NCBI RefSeq assembly: GCF_949987535.1
Contig: NC_080066.1
Location: forward strand, 95,127,600-95,191,599
DNA from: Balaenoptera acutorostrata
Lineage: Eukaryota; Chordata; Mammalia; Artiodactyla; Balaenopteridae
DNA: 64,000 nt
Reading direction: 5' to 3'
Positions 11,081 to 24,112 of this stretch are shown here, piece by piece (position 1 is the stretch's first letter; the number at the start of each line of letters is the position of its first letter). The notes below the pieces were generated by a model. The model saw only the letters and a list, made by a program, of their open reading frames with translations, had not been told where the DNA came from and made no database searches. Position numbers and translations under genes: made by a program.

Positions 11081-14074
11081 TCTGCACATACAATGTCTTG
11101 TTTTAAAAGGAAAGTAAAGCAAACCCACGTCCCACAGCTTTTTCAAGCTGCCTATGTTTCCACTGCTTCTGCGTGTCTGACGGAAGTATGCCGGAGATAC
11201 ATGCGGTCCTGGAAATGTTCTTTTTGCCTCTGCATTTTAGGACCTCTGGATTTTAGCTTCAGCCTTATCCATTCCTTTTCATTGGCAGGCCTTTGACCAA
11301 TGCTAATCATCCATGTTCTTCAGGGTTTCTCCTGGGCTTAGTGATTCTAAGTGTCTTTCAACCTATAGCTCCTTCAGAGTAGTTAGCGTGGTGTAATGCT
11401 CTCAGGATGCTTTGAAGACAGTTCTTTTTAACACTTTATAATAACTGACTCATATCCTGACTTACTGTGGCTTGTCCTTCTTCACATCCTATGCCCAGAA
11501 ATAGCACGTATGGTTCCAACCAGTCAGCTGGTCCCTGCCACCCTGACAGACAGCAGCTGATGGGGAAGGACCCAGAGCGGCAAACCGGGCACTGTGGCCA
11601 GGGTCCCCAGGCTTAGGTGCCATACCGTGTTCGGGCACCGTGGCTGGTTGGAGTCACTTAGCTGACAGTTTCAACCCCAAAGAATGTGTACTGTTTTAAA
11701 GCTGCTTCAGCTTAAACTATTGCAAACAGCGCTGCCTTCTCACACACGCTCCTGTCTGCTTCCATCCCTCCAGCTCCTAAATCACAGCACCACCTTCGCC
11801 AGTCATCTGTGTCAACACTGGATGAGGCACGGGGACAAACTGCGACCCCACAGAACATTGGAAACATCCGCCATTGACCTTATTGGTGGGGCTTTGCCTC
11901 CCTGACGGGTGTTTCGTCTGTGAGAGAGGAAGGGGGCAGCTGCTGCCCCTCCTCCTCGTCCCTTAGTGCAGTTGATGGATTAACCCTCAGCAGGCAGAGT
12001 CTCATCGAGCAGGTCCCTCTTACACATGTAGCGTCTCCTTCAAGTGTGTATTCACCGTAGCAGTATGAGAACAGCCGCCAGGTGTTGAGCCCTTGCTGTG
12101 TGTCTACAGTGTGCTCTTCATTTGGGACTTGCTGAGTTAAACCTACACACGGTCCTGCACAGACAGGAGCCCAGCCCTGACTAGGGAACCCCTCGCCCTC
12201 GCTCCTCTGGGAAAGCGGAGCCTAACAGCGACTGTAAGAATTCTTTCCCCAGCTGCTGGGCAGATGGGCAACCAGGCTTGACATCCGGGGAGCGGACAGA
12301 GTAAAAGCTGTTAACGAGGTGCCGCGTTTGGAGAACAAGCTGAGGGGATGCGGGCTGCAGGCTGACGCTGCTGTGTGGACCTAGTCCACCCTCTAGCCTG
12401 CAGGGTTGTGCAGCCCTGGCTGAGCACACACTGAGCAGACAGTGCAGCCGCAGGAGGAGGTGATGAGCATGGGGTGACTGCAGAGCACCCCCAAGAAGAC
12501 CTGCTGACTGCATCACACTCAGAGTTCTCCCCATCCGCACGGGATGAGGCAGATGGCAGGTGGGGCAGTGGAGCGTCGTGCTACTTTGCTGGTGGTCGAA
12601 CAGGGAAGGAGGGACCTAAACTGGGGAGCTGGCCTCATCATCACTGGCAGCCCTTGGGCACCCCCAGGGAACTGCCCAGGTACCCCGAGCTCTGGGAACC
12701 AGATGGCCTAGTGAGGGTATATCTCCAGGAAGGAGTCCTGAACCCGGCTTCAGTCACGTGCCTCCCCTCACCTGTGGCTCCCTTCTTCCTTGTTCATTCT
12801 TCTCTCTCGTGACGTCATAAGCCTGCTTCCTTTTTACTCTGTGCTGAGTAGAGGGGGCAAGTGTGATCACACAGAGGACATTGCTCTTCTCTTGGCCAAA
12901 GTCATAGGTGACCAGAAGAAAGAGTTGACATTTCTACATGATGATTCGTATTTTGGGGTGTTCAGTTTGAGGCAAAACATGGCAAACCCACTCTTATGTC
13001 AGAAGTGACCTTACCAATTAGAATGTGTCTTAGCATAGCTTCTCATCAGCAGGTCCTTAACATGGACCCTAGAAGTCAGGACCCTGCTCTGTGCTCCAGA
13101 GTGAAACAAGAATGCATAGTCAGCATTGGAGGGGAGTAAATGTTGTCTGAATCTCCTCTTTGGGAGTTCTATGCATAAAACCCACTAGAGTAATTGATTT
13201 TGAAGCCATTTTTAGTATACTACTCCATATGGAAACCCATTACCCTTCTGACATTCCTTGGTTTAATTTTAGTTAACAGAAAATCTTTAGGAACAAAAGG
13301 GTAAGCTTAGATACTAACTTTTAGTTTTCTTGCCTGACATAGAGAATTCCCATCAAGCAGGAATTAAAATATTCTGATATATTTTTAATAATAACTTTAT
13401 TCTACTGAAGTAAGAACTACCTAAAATTCCTACAAACTTTTCTTGATTCTTTTCTTGTAGCCAATAAAGAAATGTTTGAGTTCTTAAGATTTTCTAAGTT
13501 ATTTTCTTGAAGTGGGTGGGTGAAATCTGACCAGGTTCAGTCTTGAGAACATCCTTTGCCCTGATGATGGCATCCAGATTTTTTACTCTATGTGATAAGA
13601 AAAGAGCACATTTATCCACACATCCTTATTTTCATTCCCAATCTCTTATTATTCCGGCTCCTGAACTGTTTGCTTCCTAAAATACTGTTTATGTCGTGCT
13701 GAACCTAAACATCATCTAGGATTTATTTCTGGACTTGGCATGAACACAAGTGTGTTCCCAATTGCGTGGTACAAATCTCTGGGTTCTGGCTGCAATTATA
13801 ACGTCCCTGTCTGACAAAGAGAAGTCTGTGAAAAATTCTAATGTGGCAGCTGGTGTACTTGTCCATCTACTTAGCACATAAGCATTTGGAAGGTGCTATT
13901 TTAGCAGCAAGTAATTATTCCTGTGGTTTCCTGAGAGCATGAGGTTTTGTGTAGCCTTCAACAGACTTGACTTTGATAACAAAAATAGTACAATTTTTCC
14001 CTTTAAAAAATTTATATAACTCTAGAACAAAAAAACTCTTCGTCTGAATTTTCTAACGGATCTACCAGCAGGTC

Positions 14075-14100
14075 GGACCTAGGACCTAGGACCTAGGACC
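14075..14100. repeat. Tandem heptamer (ggaccta), about 3.7 copies
   Basis: Perfect repetition of ggaccta over 26 bases in otherwise AT-rich intron sequence. Each unit boundary is a self-complementary CCTAGG. Confidence 0.9.
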
Positions 14101-15269
14101 AGCAGCTTGTCAAATGAAAGTCTAAGGGCGCCTTCTTCTGATGTTTAAGCCCTTCTCTCTATAAGCCTTTCTCATTATAAATCAGTGAATAGAACTGAGA
14201 AGACAGTGAAAAATAGAAGGGGAGAAAATGTCCTGCTAGTAAAAGCAATCAATGATGATAATGCATGAAACAGAAGAGATCTAACTGTGCTTCAAATAAC
14301 GTAACAGGCCATAACATTAGCTTCAAAATCATTGATTAATGTCTTAACATTTACATGTAGACATCCTTATGTCCTCCTGATTTTGGCAGCATTAAGGAAA
14401 GCACTCAAGAATAAAAAAAGCATCTGAGTACTGACAGGTACAAGTGAGCAGGTCATTTCAAGGATATGCCAACACAGTGGAGGTGCCCAAACATAACATC
14501 ACAAAAGAATTGACAGAACAGGAAACAGGGAATGGAAATCCAACTGGTAATCATTAAAGATGCTAAAAAAAATAGCGATGATGAAAACTGTAATCAGGGA
14601 AGTCCAAACACACCTCCTTGACACATTTTTTGAGCTTGAAAGGCAAAAGACCGATTTTGAAGGCTGCGCAAGACAGGAGAGAGAACATTTAGAAATGTCC
14701 AGGTAAGAATGACTTCCCCTCTTGTGCTTTAGGAACAGGGAGGACTAGAGCGGAAAACACACACATACACGGAGGAATGAGTCTTCTTCCCTAGAAGAGC
14801 GAGAAGGCTTGGAGCGAGATGTTAGCCAGGTTCAACAGCAGCAGAGGCTCTTCTGAGAAGCGCCTGGAGAGCTGAGAGCTGGAGGCTGAAGAGGCCAGCG
14901 GCTCCCAGGACCAGGTGGTTACGGCAGGTGCTTCCTGTGCTTCAGGTGGACTACACAGCTCAAGGCTGGACTTCACAGAGAGTTTCTGAGGGGGGCCCAC
15001 CATGCCTGCCGAGTACCCCAGGAGAAGAAGTTCAGGCCTTACTTGGGTAGTATTATAAATAAGAGTAGAAATAATCATTAAATAAAGGGAGAGTCGAGGC
15101 AGCACTATCCCCTCCTTCATTCTGTTCACCACCACCCATTACAGACACGGCTCAGGACCATCCCAGCATCTCAGACTGCGGTCACCTGAGCTCACTGGAC
15201 ATGTGACCCTCATTACAGGTGCTACTCCTGTCCCTGCCTTCCCATCCTGTGGTTGGTACAGGGTTGTTG

Positions 15270-15605
15270 TTGGGTTTTTTTCAGTTTTATTGAGATAGAA
15301 TTGACATACGGCACTGTATAAGCTTAAGGGGTACCACATAAGGATCTGACTTACATACATCATGAAATGGTTACACAATAGGTTTAATGAACATCCATCA
15401 TCTTACACCGATACAACATTAAAGAAATAGAAAAAATTCTTTTCCTTGTGATGAGAACTCAACTTTCATTTATAACATACGGCAGTGTTAATTATCTCTA
15501 TCATGTTGTACATTATATCACTAGTAGTTATTTGTCTTATAACTGGAATTTTTTACCTTTTGACTACCTTCATCTAATTCTCCCTCCTCCCACCCTGGTA
15601 CAGGG
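15270..15605. repeat. Old L1 3'-end fragment
   Basis: 'ttttattgagatagaattga' is followed by 'tgacttacatacatcatgaa', 'gaacatccatcatcttacac' and 'ttaaagaaatag'. This is the familiar order of an old mammalian L1 3' region. There is no coding capacity. Confidence 0.65.
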
Positions 15606-15829
15606 TTTCTTAATTTTTTGTTTTGTTTCTGGGCTTTTGGGTTTACGACTGTTCAGGCTCTCTTAGCTCCTCTCCCTGTCCACTGCAGCTCCTTCCAGCT
15701 CTAAGGCATCCCCAGGCTTCATCAACATGCCCTTATACCTTCGCCCTTGGATCCAGAAGTTGAGCGGACAGGACCCAAGGTGGAGCCTTGAGGTACTCCA
15801 ATAGAGACTGCCCTCCACGTTGACAGCAG

Positions 15830-16150
15830 TTCATTAATGAACAAGTTCAGTTGAGATGCAATGAGCTCCTGTGTGCCAGGTACTAAGCTGGGAACTGGGA
15901 GCATAAAGATGAACAAGGTACCGCCCCTGCCTTGGAGTTGCTACAGCCTAGTGTGGTCATCCAGCCAGTCACTGATGCACCAGATTGTTCTGAAAGAAAG
16001 CTGTCACCTACATAGAGAATTATTATTCATTCAACAAACACTAGGCAAAAAAGATGGACATGGTCACTGCCCTTATGGAATTTACATTCTGATGGGAGAG
16101 TCAGACAAGAAAAGTGGGTAAACAGATGAATAAAATCATTGTAAATAGTG
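15830..16150. repeat. L2-like ancient repeats, two adjacent pieces
   Basis: 'gagctcctgtgtgccaggta' with 'cataaagatgaacaaggtac', then 'ttcattcaacaaacactagg' with 'ggacatggtcactgccctta', repeat the same L2-style pattern twice within 320 bases. Edges are approximate. Confidence 0.5.
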
Positions 16151-16549
16151 GTGAGTACCAGGAAGGAAATAGATAAGGCATTGAACTTAATGAGAAGGGG
16201 TGACGTGGGAGAGCCACAGTCTCGGAAGGTGACAGAGGCCTGTGGCTGAAAGTTCAGAAGGCGGCGGCCTTGCAGAGGGGGGCAGGTCAAGGTTTTGCAG
16301 GTTTTGGCTGAGCATGTTGTCTATTCAGATATTTTCCACCTGATATATAAAGGATATATAAAAGAATAGACTTTCAAGTATCAGATATTCACCCATGGAT
16401 TTCAGTTCCTGCATATTCATGGTTTTTCCTGAGGCCTTTTTTTAGAACCTACACTATTCAGTCTGTAAACCCAGAGTCAAACATGTTGCTTTCCTAGGTC
16501 CAGTCAAGGGACTGAAGTCCCTGTGGGCTGTCCTATGTCATATAGCGGG

Positions 16550-16765
16550 AAGCACATGGGCAGGAGAATTGGACTTCCTGGGTTCCAGTTTAGCTCAGCC
16601 ATCTACTAGCCATGCAGCCTTGGGAAAGTTGTGAATCTCTATGGGAAATGAGGGTAATAATAGTACCTACCACATAATGCTGTTGTAACTGAGTTAATAC
16701 CTAGAAAGCAGAAAATAATACCCAGCCTAGCACATAGTAAGTGCTCAATAAATGTTAGCTGTTAT
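16550..16765 (+). repeat. MIR SINE, near full length
   Basis: The order 'ttcctgggttccagtttagc', 'agccatgcagccttgggaaa', 'ggtaataatagtacctacca', 'tagtaagtgctcaataaatg' follows the whole MIR consensus. It is one of the best preserved MIRs in the window. Confidence 0.85.
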
Positions 16766-17225
16766 TATTACTCTCACCATCTCAATGTGGTGGTGGTGGT
16801 GTAGGCCGGAGTTTTCAAAGGCTGAATTTAATATTGGTTGGTACTGGTTTCTTGCCTCTTAAAGTCTTCTGTCTCAGAGTAGGGTAAATTTTTGTCAAGT
16901 TATTTGAAATGTGGAATTTGTTGTTCAGGGACTGAATATGCTGTGTTTGGCTAAGCATTTTTACCTTTTTTCCCTGTACCTTGGTCATTTTATTGATAAT
17001 TAGCTTTTTTTTTTTTTTTGATAATTAGCTTTTAAATTTTGAAATCACATGTCTCTCTGGAAGTGGAAAAGGGACAACACTAATTGATCATCCGGTTTAA
17101 AAAATATTTGGTGGAAAAAGAATTTTAAAATAATGGACAGATATTGTGTGTGTGATCTTTTTGGCACTCCTTTATTTTAGAAGTGATGGTATAAAAAGCA
17201 ATGGGTAGTATTAGGGGCGTGCTAG

Positions 17226-17310
17226 AGACTATTCATTCAACACACATTTATATTGATTGCCTGCTGGGTGCCAAGCACTGTCCTGGATTCAAAAGGAATG
17301 AGGCACAGCC
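17226..17310. repeat. L2-like fragment
   Basis: 'ctattcattcaacacacatt' followed by 'tgggtgccaagcactgtcct' is the usual L2-type wording. It is short and diverged. Confidence 0.45.
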
Positions 17311-17948
17311 CCTGGCCCTGGTGCGCACACTTGGCTGGGGTGGTTGGACCTGCAAACAAGCCACTCTGACCCTGTGCATTACAGGAGTTCTGAACAAGAA
17401 GTGGGGTATGGGAAGTAGGCTGTCAGCAAAGCTGCTAAGGGAAGGGACTCTTTTTCCCCTTTTTTAAAAAATCTGCATTTTCTCTCTCTCTCTGAACAAT
17501 TCAGTGGGGTTTTTGGTTTTTTTGTATATTTACAGAGTTGTGCAACCATCACCACAATGAATTTTAGAAAATTTTCATCACCCCAAAAAGAAACATTGTC
17601 CTCATTAGCAACCGCTACCCATTCTCCTCCCCCCAGACCCTGGCAACCACTAATCTACCTTCTGTCTCTGGATTTACCTACTCTGGACATTTCATATAAA
17701 TGGAATCATACAGCATGTGGCCCTTGTGTCTGGCTCCTTTCACTTAGCATAATGTTTTCAAGGTTCATCTGAGTCAAACAGTGCTTCATTCCTTTTTATG
17801 GTTGAATAAAAATTCCATTGTACAGCTGTACCACGTTTTAGTCATTCATAAGTTGGTGAACATTTGGGTTGTTTGCACTTTTTTGGCTATTTTGAATAAT
17901 GCTGCTATGATCATTCATGTATGAGTTTTTGTGAAAATGTGCATTTTT

Positions 17949-18075
17949 GGGTCTTCCCTGACGGTCCAGTGGTTAAGACTCTGCACTTCTACTGCAGGGG
18001 GCATGGGTGGGTTTGATCCCTGGTCAGGGAACTAAGATCCCACATGGCACAGGGCACAGGCAAAAAAAAAAAGAG
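17949..18075 (+). repeat. CHR-1/Bov-tA-like SINE, short form
   Basis: It reads 'gtcttccctgacggtccagt', then 'tttgatccctggtcagggaa', then 'ctaagatcccacatggcaca' and an A-run. It lacks the long CHR body. It is inserted within old L1 sequence. Confidence 0.85.
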
Positions 18076-18475
18076 AGTGAGAAAACGTATGTTCTTGATT
18101 CTCTTGGGTATAAATCTAGGAGCACAATTGCTGAATCATATGGTAACTCAGTATTTAATGTTTTGAGAAACTGCCAGACTGTTTTCCAAAGTGACTGCAT
18201 CATTTTATATTTTCATACACCAGTAGTGTATGAGGGTTCCAGTTTCTCCACATTCTCATCAACGCTATCATTTTGCTTAGAGCCATCCTCATAGGTATGA
18301 AGGGGTATTTCACTGTGGTTTCAATTTGCATTTCTCTAATGGTTAATGATGTTGAGCATCTTTTCATGTGCTTTGTGGCCACTTCTATATTTTCTTTGAA
18401 GAAATGTATATATAGAGGCTTTGCCCGTTTTTAATTGGATTATTTGTCTTTTAATTGTTGAGTTTTAACATTCTT

Positions 18476-18826
18476 TTTTTTTAAATTAATTAATTTATTT
18501 TCATTTTTGGCTACTTTGGGTCTTCGTTGCTGTGTGAGGGCTTTCTCTAGTTGTGGCAAGCAGGGGCTACTCTTCGTTGCGGTGTGCGGGCTTCTTATTG
18601 TGGTGGCTTCTCTTGTTGCGGAGCACGGGCTCTAGGAATGTGGGCTTCAGTAGTTGTGGCATGCAGGCTCAGTAGTTGTGGCTCGTGGGCTCTAGAGCGC
18701 AGGCTCCGTTGTAGCACACGGGCTTAGTTGCTCTGCGGCATGTGGGATCTTCCCGGACCAGGGCTAGAACCCGTGTCCCCTGCGTTGGCAGGCGGATTCT
18801 TAACCACTGCGCCACCCGGGAAGCCC
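18476..18826 (-). repeat. CHR-type SINE, long subfamily
   Basis: Full-length ~350-bp copy in which both 'cagtagttgtggc' blocks and the 'ctctagagcgcaggctc' block are present. The target-site duplication gagttttaacattctt occurs at 18460-18475 and 18827-18842, in L1 sequence. Confidence 0.95.
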
Positions 18827-20349
18827 GAGTTTTAACATTCTTTATATGTTCTATGTACTAGTCAAATATATGACTTGCAAATATTTTGTCTCATTTTCTG
18901 GGTTGTCTTTTCACTTTCTTTATGGTCTAGCCTGAAGCATTAAAAGTTCTTAATTTTAATGAAGTCTAATTTATCTGCTTAAATTTTTGCCACTTGTGCT
19001 TTTGTCCTAACCCAAGCTCATGAAAATTTACTCCTATATTTTTCTAAGAGGTGTATAGTTTTAGCACTTACATTTAGGTCATTGATCCATTTTAAGTTAA
19101 TTTTTGTATATGGTGTGACTTTAGGGCCCACCTTCATTCTTTCGCATGTGTGTATCTAGTTGTCCCGGCACCATTTGTTGAAAAGACAGTACTTACTCCA
19201 TTGTATTGTCTTGGCACCCTTATTGAAAATCAGATGGCTATAAATGTGGAGGTTTATTTCTGGACTCTCAATTCTATTTCATCGATCTGTATGTCTGACC
19301 TTATGATGCAGCTCTTCTTGATCAGTGACTCCAGGTAAATGCATGAGTTCATCAACCCGCAAGGTCAGGGCCGTACAGGATGAGGTGAGGATAAAGTGAG
19401 TTGATGTGACATCTTGTCACAGTACCTGTCTGGTGCACAGTCAAGGGAAAGATAACCTGGCTGCCCTAACTATTGTTATCCTCCTCGAGACAATGGAAAG
19501 AGGTTGCAAGAACGGGAAGATGTGTGAGCTCAGAGCCCTTTGGAGGAATGTGAGTCATGCCTGTGGCTGGAGTGTGTGCATGTGGCGGGTGGACGCACAC
19601 GTCAGGAGACTGGGTTTATCCTGGAGGCTGCGTGGAATACTGAGGAGTATGAGGTAGAGGATGACCTGGTAGAGAATTCTGTAGGAATTCTGTAGGGTAG
19701 AACTTATGTCCACAGGCTCGGATCATGAAGCCATTTTTATATTTAGAGCTTGAGCTCAATGACTTGTCTCTGAGCTTTGTTTGAATTTGGCAACAACAGA
19801 AAAGGGTGCATCCCCAGTGCCTGGGGCTGACTGCTGATGAATTTGTTGGCAGACCCTGTTTTCTGGCCAGAGCTAAGGCCAGTCTGAGGTTGGGTTGTGA
19901 GGTCCTGGACATCACTCGCTTCTTGGGCCTCCAACAGGAAATCCTGGTTTCTTTTTGTTTCGGGGAAGTTTGCTGACAAACACATTCAGGCTCCTTTTCC
20001 GCCGGTGCCACAGGAAATTCCACACCATGAGTGGCTGCTTCTGCCCCTCCTGTGAGCGCGTCATGACCATGACTCAGAACGGCATTTGCCAAGCCCTGGA
20101 AGATGTTTTTAGTTTTTGTTAATACCTTAAATGCATACTCGATCGTGAGAAATGACTGCTTCTACCCAAACTTTAAACCTACCTGGACTTTTAAATGAAA
20201 AACGATTTTTTTTTTAATTGGAGAAAGAGTCCTCCTCTTACTTCCCATAGAGAGCAGCTTATGATCATAAAACATTTCATAGACATTGGGATACAGAGAT
20301 TAATCAGAGAAAAGTTTTGCTCCTTACTCTTTTGAGTACTAATAATATA

Positions 20350-20510
20350 GCTGACACTTACACGGTGCATTGTTAAGTGTTTTCCATATATTATTAACTC
20401 ATTTGCTCCTTACAAAAGCTGTGTGAGGTAGGAACTGCTCTCCCATTCTATAGGAGAGAAGACTGAGACACAAGGAAGTTAAGTCCACAGTCCTATAGCT
20501 AGCGTGGTAG
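20350..20510 (-). repeat. MIR SINE
   Basis: 'cagctgacacttacacggtg'-like wording is followed by 'caaaagctgtgtgaggtagg', 'ctctcccattctataggaga' and 'cctatagctagc'. This is the reversed-MIR order, diverged. Confidence 0.55.
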
Positions 20511-21008
20511 CCAGTCTCCAAAGATGCCTCTTGCTCCCACCACTGCCAACCATGAACCATGCCTTCCAGTATTCATGCCCTTGAATCTGGGATGACCTCT
20601 GGCTCACTTTTTGATCAGTAGAATTCAGCAGAAGTGATGCTGTATGACTTCCCATGTCTAAGTCATAAGAAGCCCTGAAGGTTCCACCTGGAGCTTTTGG
20701 CATGTTTATTCTTGGGAAGCCAACCACTATTTTAAAAGTCCAGCTGCCCTGAGACCACCATACTGTGAGGGAAGCCCCAGCTAGTCACATGGGGCAGCCG
20801 AGAGGCTCAGGCAGCCTCCGACTGGCCCAGCTGAGATAGGAGCAAAGCCATGGAGGACCAGCTCAGTTGAGCCTTAAGATGATTCCAGCCCCAAGTGCCA
20901 CCTGACTTTCACCTCATGGCAGACCCCAATCGAGACCCACCCAGCTGAGCCCAGTCAACGCTCAGACGGGATGTTAACCACAAGAGGCAATGACATAAAC
21001 ACCCCTGC

Positions 21009-21069
<61 letters not shown>
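21009..21069. repeat. Compound microsatellite (CTGT)n(CT)n(CA)n
   Basis: About six CTGT units pass into about nine CT units and then about nine CA units without a break. Arrays of this kind are usually length-polymorphic. Confidence 0.97.
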
Positions 21070-21240
21070 TGAGAAGACAGCACTGGGGAAAGGTACCACG
21101 TGGGGCACATTTCCACATAACTGACACTTCTCCCCTACACACACCAAACCTCCTGGGTTTTTTTCCTTTAGTGGTTTTTGGTAGTAGTCTTTGGGAAAGA
21201 TAGTACACGCTGCCTGCATTCTCATTCCAAGGGTAGTGGG

Positions 21241-21598
21241 GGACTTCCCTGGTGGCGCAGTAGTTAAGAATCCGCCTGCCAATGCAGGAGACACGGGTTC
21301 GAGCCCTGGTCCAGGAAGATCCCACATGCCGCGGAGCAACTAAGCCCGTGAACCACAACTACTCAGCCTGCGCTCTAGAGCCCACGAGCCACAACTACTG
21401 AGCCCGTGTGCCACAGCTACTAAAGCCCGTGCACCTAGAGCTTGTGCTCTGTGATAAGAGAAGCCACCACAATGAGAAGCACGCGCACTGCAATGAAAGA
21501 GTAGCCCCTGCTCGCTGCAACTAGAGAAAGCCCGCGTGCAGCAACGAAGACCCAACACAGCCAAATAAATAAATAAAATCCTTTTAAAAAAAAAAAAA
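21241..21598 (+). repeat. CHR-type SINE, long subfamily
   Basis: Full-length + copy from 'gacttccctggtggcgcagt' through 'acccaacacagccaaataaa' to an A-run. The target-site duplication ggtagtggg occurs at 21232-21240 and 21599-21607. Confidence 0.95.
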
Positions 21599-21764
21599 GG
21601 TAGTGGGAAGAGGAAGAAGGTTCCTTACGTTGAATGTCCACCCTGCACCATGCTCTGCTAGGTCCTCTTGGTCCATTGCTCATGCACATACCATGTGTTA
21701 GGTAACAGGCGCTTTAGTGTTAACAGCACCAAGATAGACCCTGTTGCTGCTTTCTGAAACATAC

Positions 21765-21786
21765 GGGGGGGGGGGGGGAGGGGGGG
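21765..21786. repeat. Poly-G run
   Basis: Fourteen consecutive G are followed by AG and six more G. Assembly and length errors are common at such runs. Confidence 0.95.
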
Positions 21787-21894
21787 TTGAGGTAGATGGA
21801 TGAGCTAAAATGCAGAACAAATGAAGTTGACACAAAAACTTGAAGGAAACAATTGCAGAGTCCCACAGAAAGTGTAGTCCTCCTTCTTCTTCTT

Positions 21895-22001
21895 TGTTTT
21901 TTTTTTTTTGGATCCTAGTTCCCTGACCAGGAATCGACCCCGTGCACCCTCTACAGTGGAAGCACTGCGTAGTCTTAACCACTGGACCTCCAGGGAAGTC
22001 C
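21895..22001 (-). repeat. CHR-1/Bov-tA-like SINE, short form
   Basis: The minus strand starts with 'ggacttccctggaggtccag', followed by 'ggtcgattcctggtcaggga', with a T-run (poly-A tail) at the left. It is diverged and has no clean target duplication. Confidence 0.85.
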
Positions 22002-22837
22002 TGGGTGGTCCTACTTTAGATGGGTAGTGAGAGGAGGTGTCTCCGAGGAGGTGGCATTTAACCTCAGACCTGCAGAATGGAGGGGCTAGCCTGGCAGAGA
22101 GTTGCGGGAAGGGCATTGCAGGCAAAGGCCAGAGGGAGCGGGCAGGTCAGGGAAGGCTGGAGGCTGGGGAGTGGCCAGGAGGTGGTGAGCAGTGAGGTCA
22201 GGAGGGGCTGCTGGTGGGAGCTGTTGGCTTTAGGGAAGCACGTAGATTTTATTCTGAGAGGAGCAGGATTATCTTTTTTAACCTTCTCTTGATTGCCCAG
22301 AATTATCTCTGTGAACAGCCAGGTGTTCTCATACTGGGCAGTCACAGATCCAGCCCGGCTCTGCCACTCAGTTTCTGTGTGTTTGTTTGGTTGGTGGATG
22401 GTTGGCTTTCTCCTCTCTTGATGCCAGACTGTCACTGTCATTTCTTCTCCTGTCATACCTGTTCTCAGTTACCGTCTCCCCTCTGCTCCCCTTCTACCCT
22501 GTGAGTGATGCACTGAAGCCCTAGAGCCCTAGGCAAGATACAAAATGATTAATGATAACAACCATATTCTACCAGCCAAGTGTCACTTGGCACTATGATA
22601 ACATCCTATGGGACATCCCTCGTTTCACATTCCCTAATGGGCTACCTGAAGAAATGACCCCTCAAATCAAGACCCAAACATTCTCAGGCTCCAGGGAACT
22701 TGTTAATATGCTACTTCCTGGCCTCAAGCACAATTTGGGGGATCTGGAGTGAGATGCAGAAAACTGCGTGTCCAGGGGTTCTGGTGCAGGAGGTCCCCAC
22801 TTTGAGGAATCTGGGGTAGCGCTGAGCCTGCCCCCTC

Positions 22838-22981
22838 CTATGCTCTCTGCCACCTCCAAACCAAGTGAAAGAAGAGATGATCACAAACTTGGAAAACCTA
22901 CCAAAATGGACTTGAGCTGTGTCCCACGTCCCTCTCACCAGTGTGAAAGGATAGGGCGGAGGGTGTAAGTGGTCGGGGGTG
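22838..22981. repeat. Left arm of a ~143-bp inverted repeat
   Basis: Its reverse complement recurs at 24113-24255 with about seven differences over 143 bases (about 95% identity by eye). It begins 'ctatgctctctgccacctcc' and contains 'gatgatcacaaacttggaaa'. I do not recognise a repeat family in it. It lies in the large EHD4 intron. Confidence 0.93.
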
Positions 22982-23514
22982 GTCTTTGGGTGGGGTGAGA
23001 GGCAGCGCAGCACTGGGCCGGGATCTGTGACTGACCAACATCCTCCCAGGTGAGGGCTTTGACAGGGAGCGGAGGTAACTTTACCCCACAGTGGTCACCA
23101 GGTAATCAGGTGACTCTAGCCTCATGAGCATCTAACAGGGACCCCTGGCCTGACGCTGCTGTCCTCTGCCTGTGCCTTCACTCCATATAGGAGCACCCCC
23201 AAACCATTCTAGACTTCTTTGGAAGTTAGGGTTTTTAGAACCTCTAGAGAAAAATAGAGAGATTTTTTTAAAGATTCTCATTTATATTTTCAAATGTTTA
23301 ATAACTTCACTGCTATAATGGGGACATTCTTGTTGTATAACCTCCATCCCTAATGTTATGTATGGCAGAAGCTCTCTGCCCCACCATCACTGTGCACCCA
23401 TGGAGGGCCCCCCCAGACTGGATGGTGGGAGTGATTGATTGTAAATGCATGATTCTAGGCGGGAGAAGAGCAGTATCATCTGAGAAACACTGGCCTGGGA
23501 CATTTTTCCATTTC

Positions 23515-23645
23515 CCTGGCTCTTCCACTGACCAGCTGGGTGACCCGGGCAAGTTATTCCACCTTTGTGAGCCTTAGTTTCCTCCTCTGTAAAATGGGAG
23601 GAAAAACGCTTTCCCTCACAGAGTTAGAGCTGAATAATCGTGTCA
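23515..23645 (+). repeat. MIR SINE
   Basis: 'tgaccagctgggtgacccgg' is followed by 'cctttgtgagccttagtttc' and 'ctcctctgtaaaatgggagg', the strongly conserved MIR core. A second MIR-like core ('tgagcctcagtttacac') lies at about 23840-23960, between the inverted-repeat arms. Confidence 0.85.
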
Positions 23646-24112
23646 GTACCTAAATGGTCCATAGGCATTAGCTCTGAAACATGCTCAGAGTGAGAGGACC
23701 CAGAGTGGACAGAGGGCAGGTTCAGGCGCCTGTGCTGGTGGGGAGGCATCTCCAGCTAGTGGACGTAGAAACGTGCTGAAAATAGCGGCGCTTTCAGGGC
23801 ATCTTTGTTTTCCATCATTGTGGGCCCTGGAGGAGGCTGACCTGAGCTCAAATCTCAGCACCCCTACCTTACTGTGGGACCCTCTGAGCCTCAGTTTACA
23901 CTTTTATAAAGTGAGGAAACCCCCCACCCCAGTTGTTGGAAGATAAAGTGACATAACAAGTACAAGCCATTTGGCATACAGTCGTGTTGAAGGACTGTTG
24001 GTGATGGTAGTCTTGTTCACTTCCTGGAACTGGGGTGGTCCCTGAAAGACCCACCAGGATCGCAGGGTCAGCTCGGCCAAGTGCCCCAGAATTACCCCGG
24101 AGAGTCAATCTC

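Larger units (their letters stand above)
17490..19335. repeat. Old L1 fragment, interrupted by two SINEs
   Basis: A long stretch shows the typical order of an old L1 3' region: 'gttgtgcaaccatcaccaca', 'tggaatcatacagcatgtgg', 'ttcacttagcataatgtttt', 'gttttccaaagtgactgcat', 'ttgcatttctctaatggtta', and later 'gtatagttttagcacttaca'. It is split by a + SINE at 17949-18075 and a - SINE at 18476-18826. The second has a duplicated target, which shows that the L1 piece was already there. No intact ORF remains. Confidence 0.75.

Noticed and set aside
17995..18030. tRNA-like box B sequences such as 'ggtttgatccctggtcaggg'
   Set aside because: These are the tRNA-derived heads of SINEs, without a full cloverleaf; no genuine tRNA gene was found.
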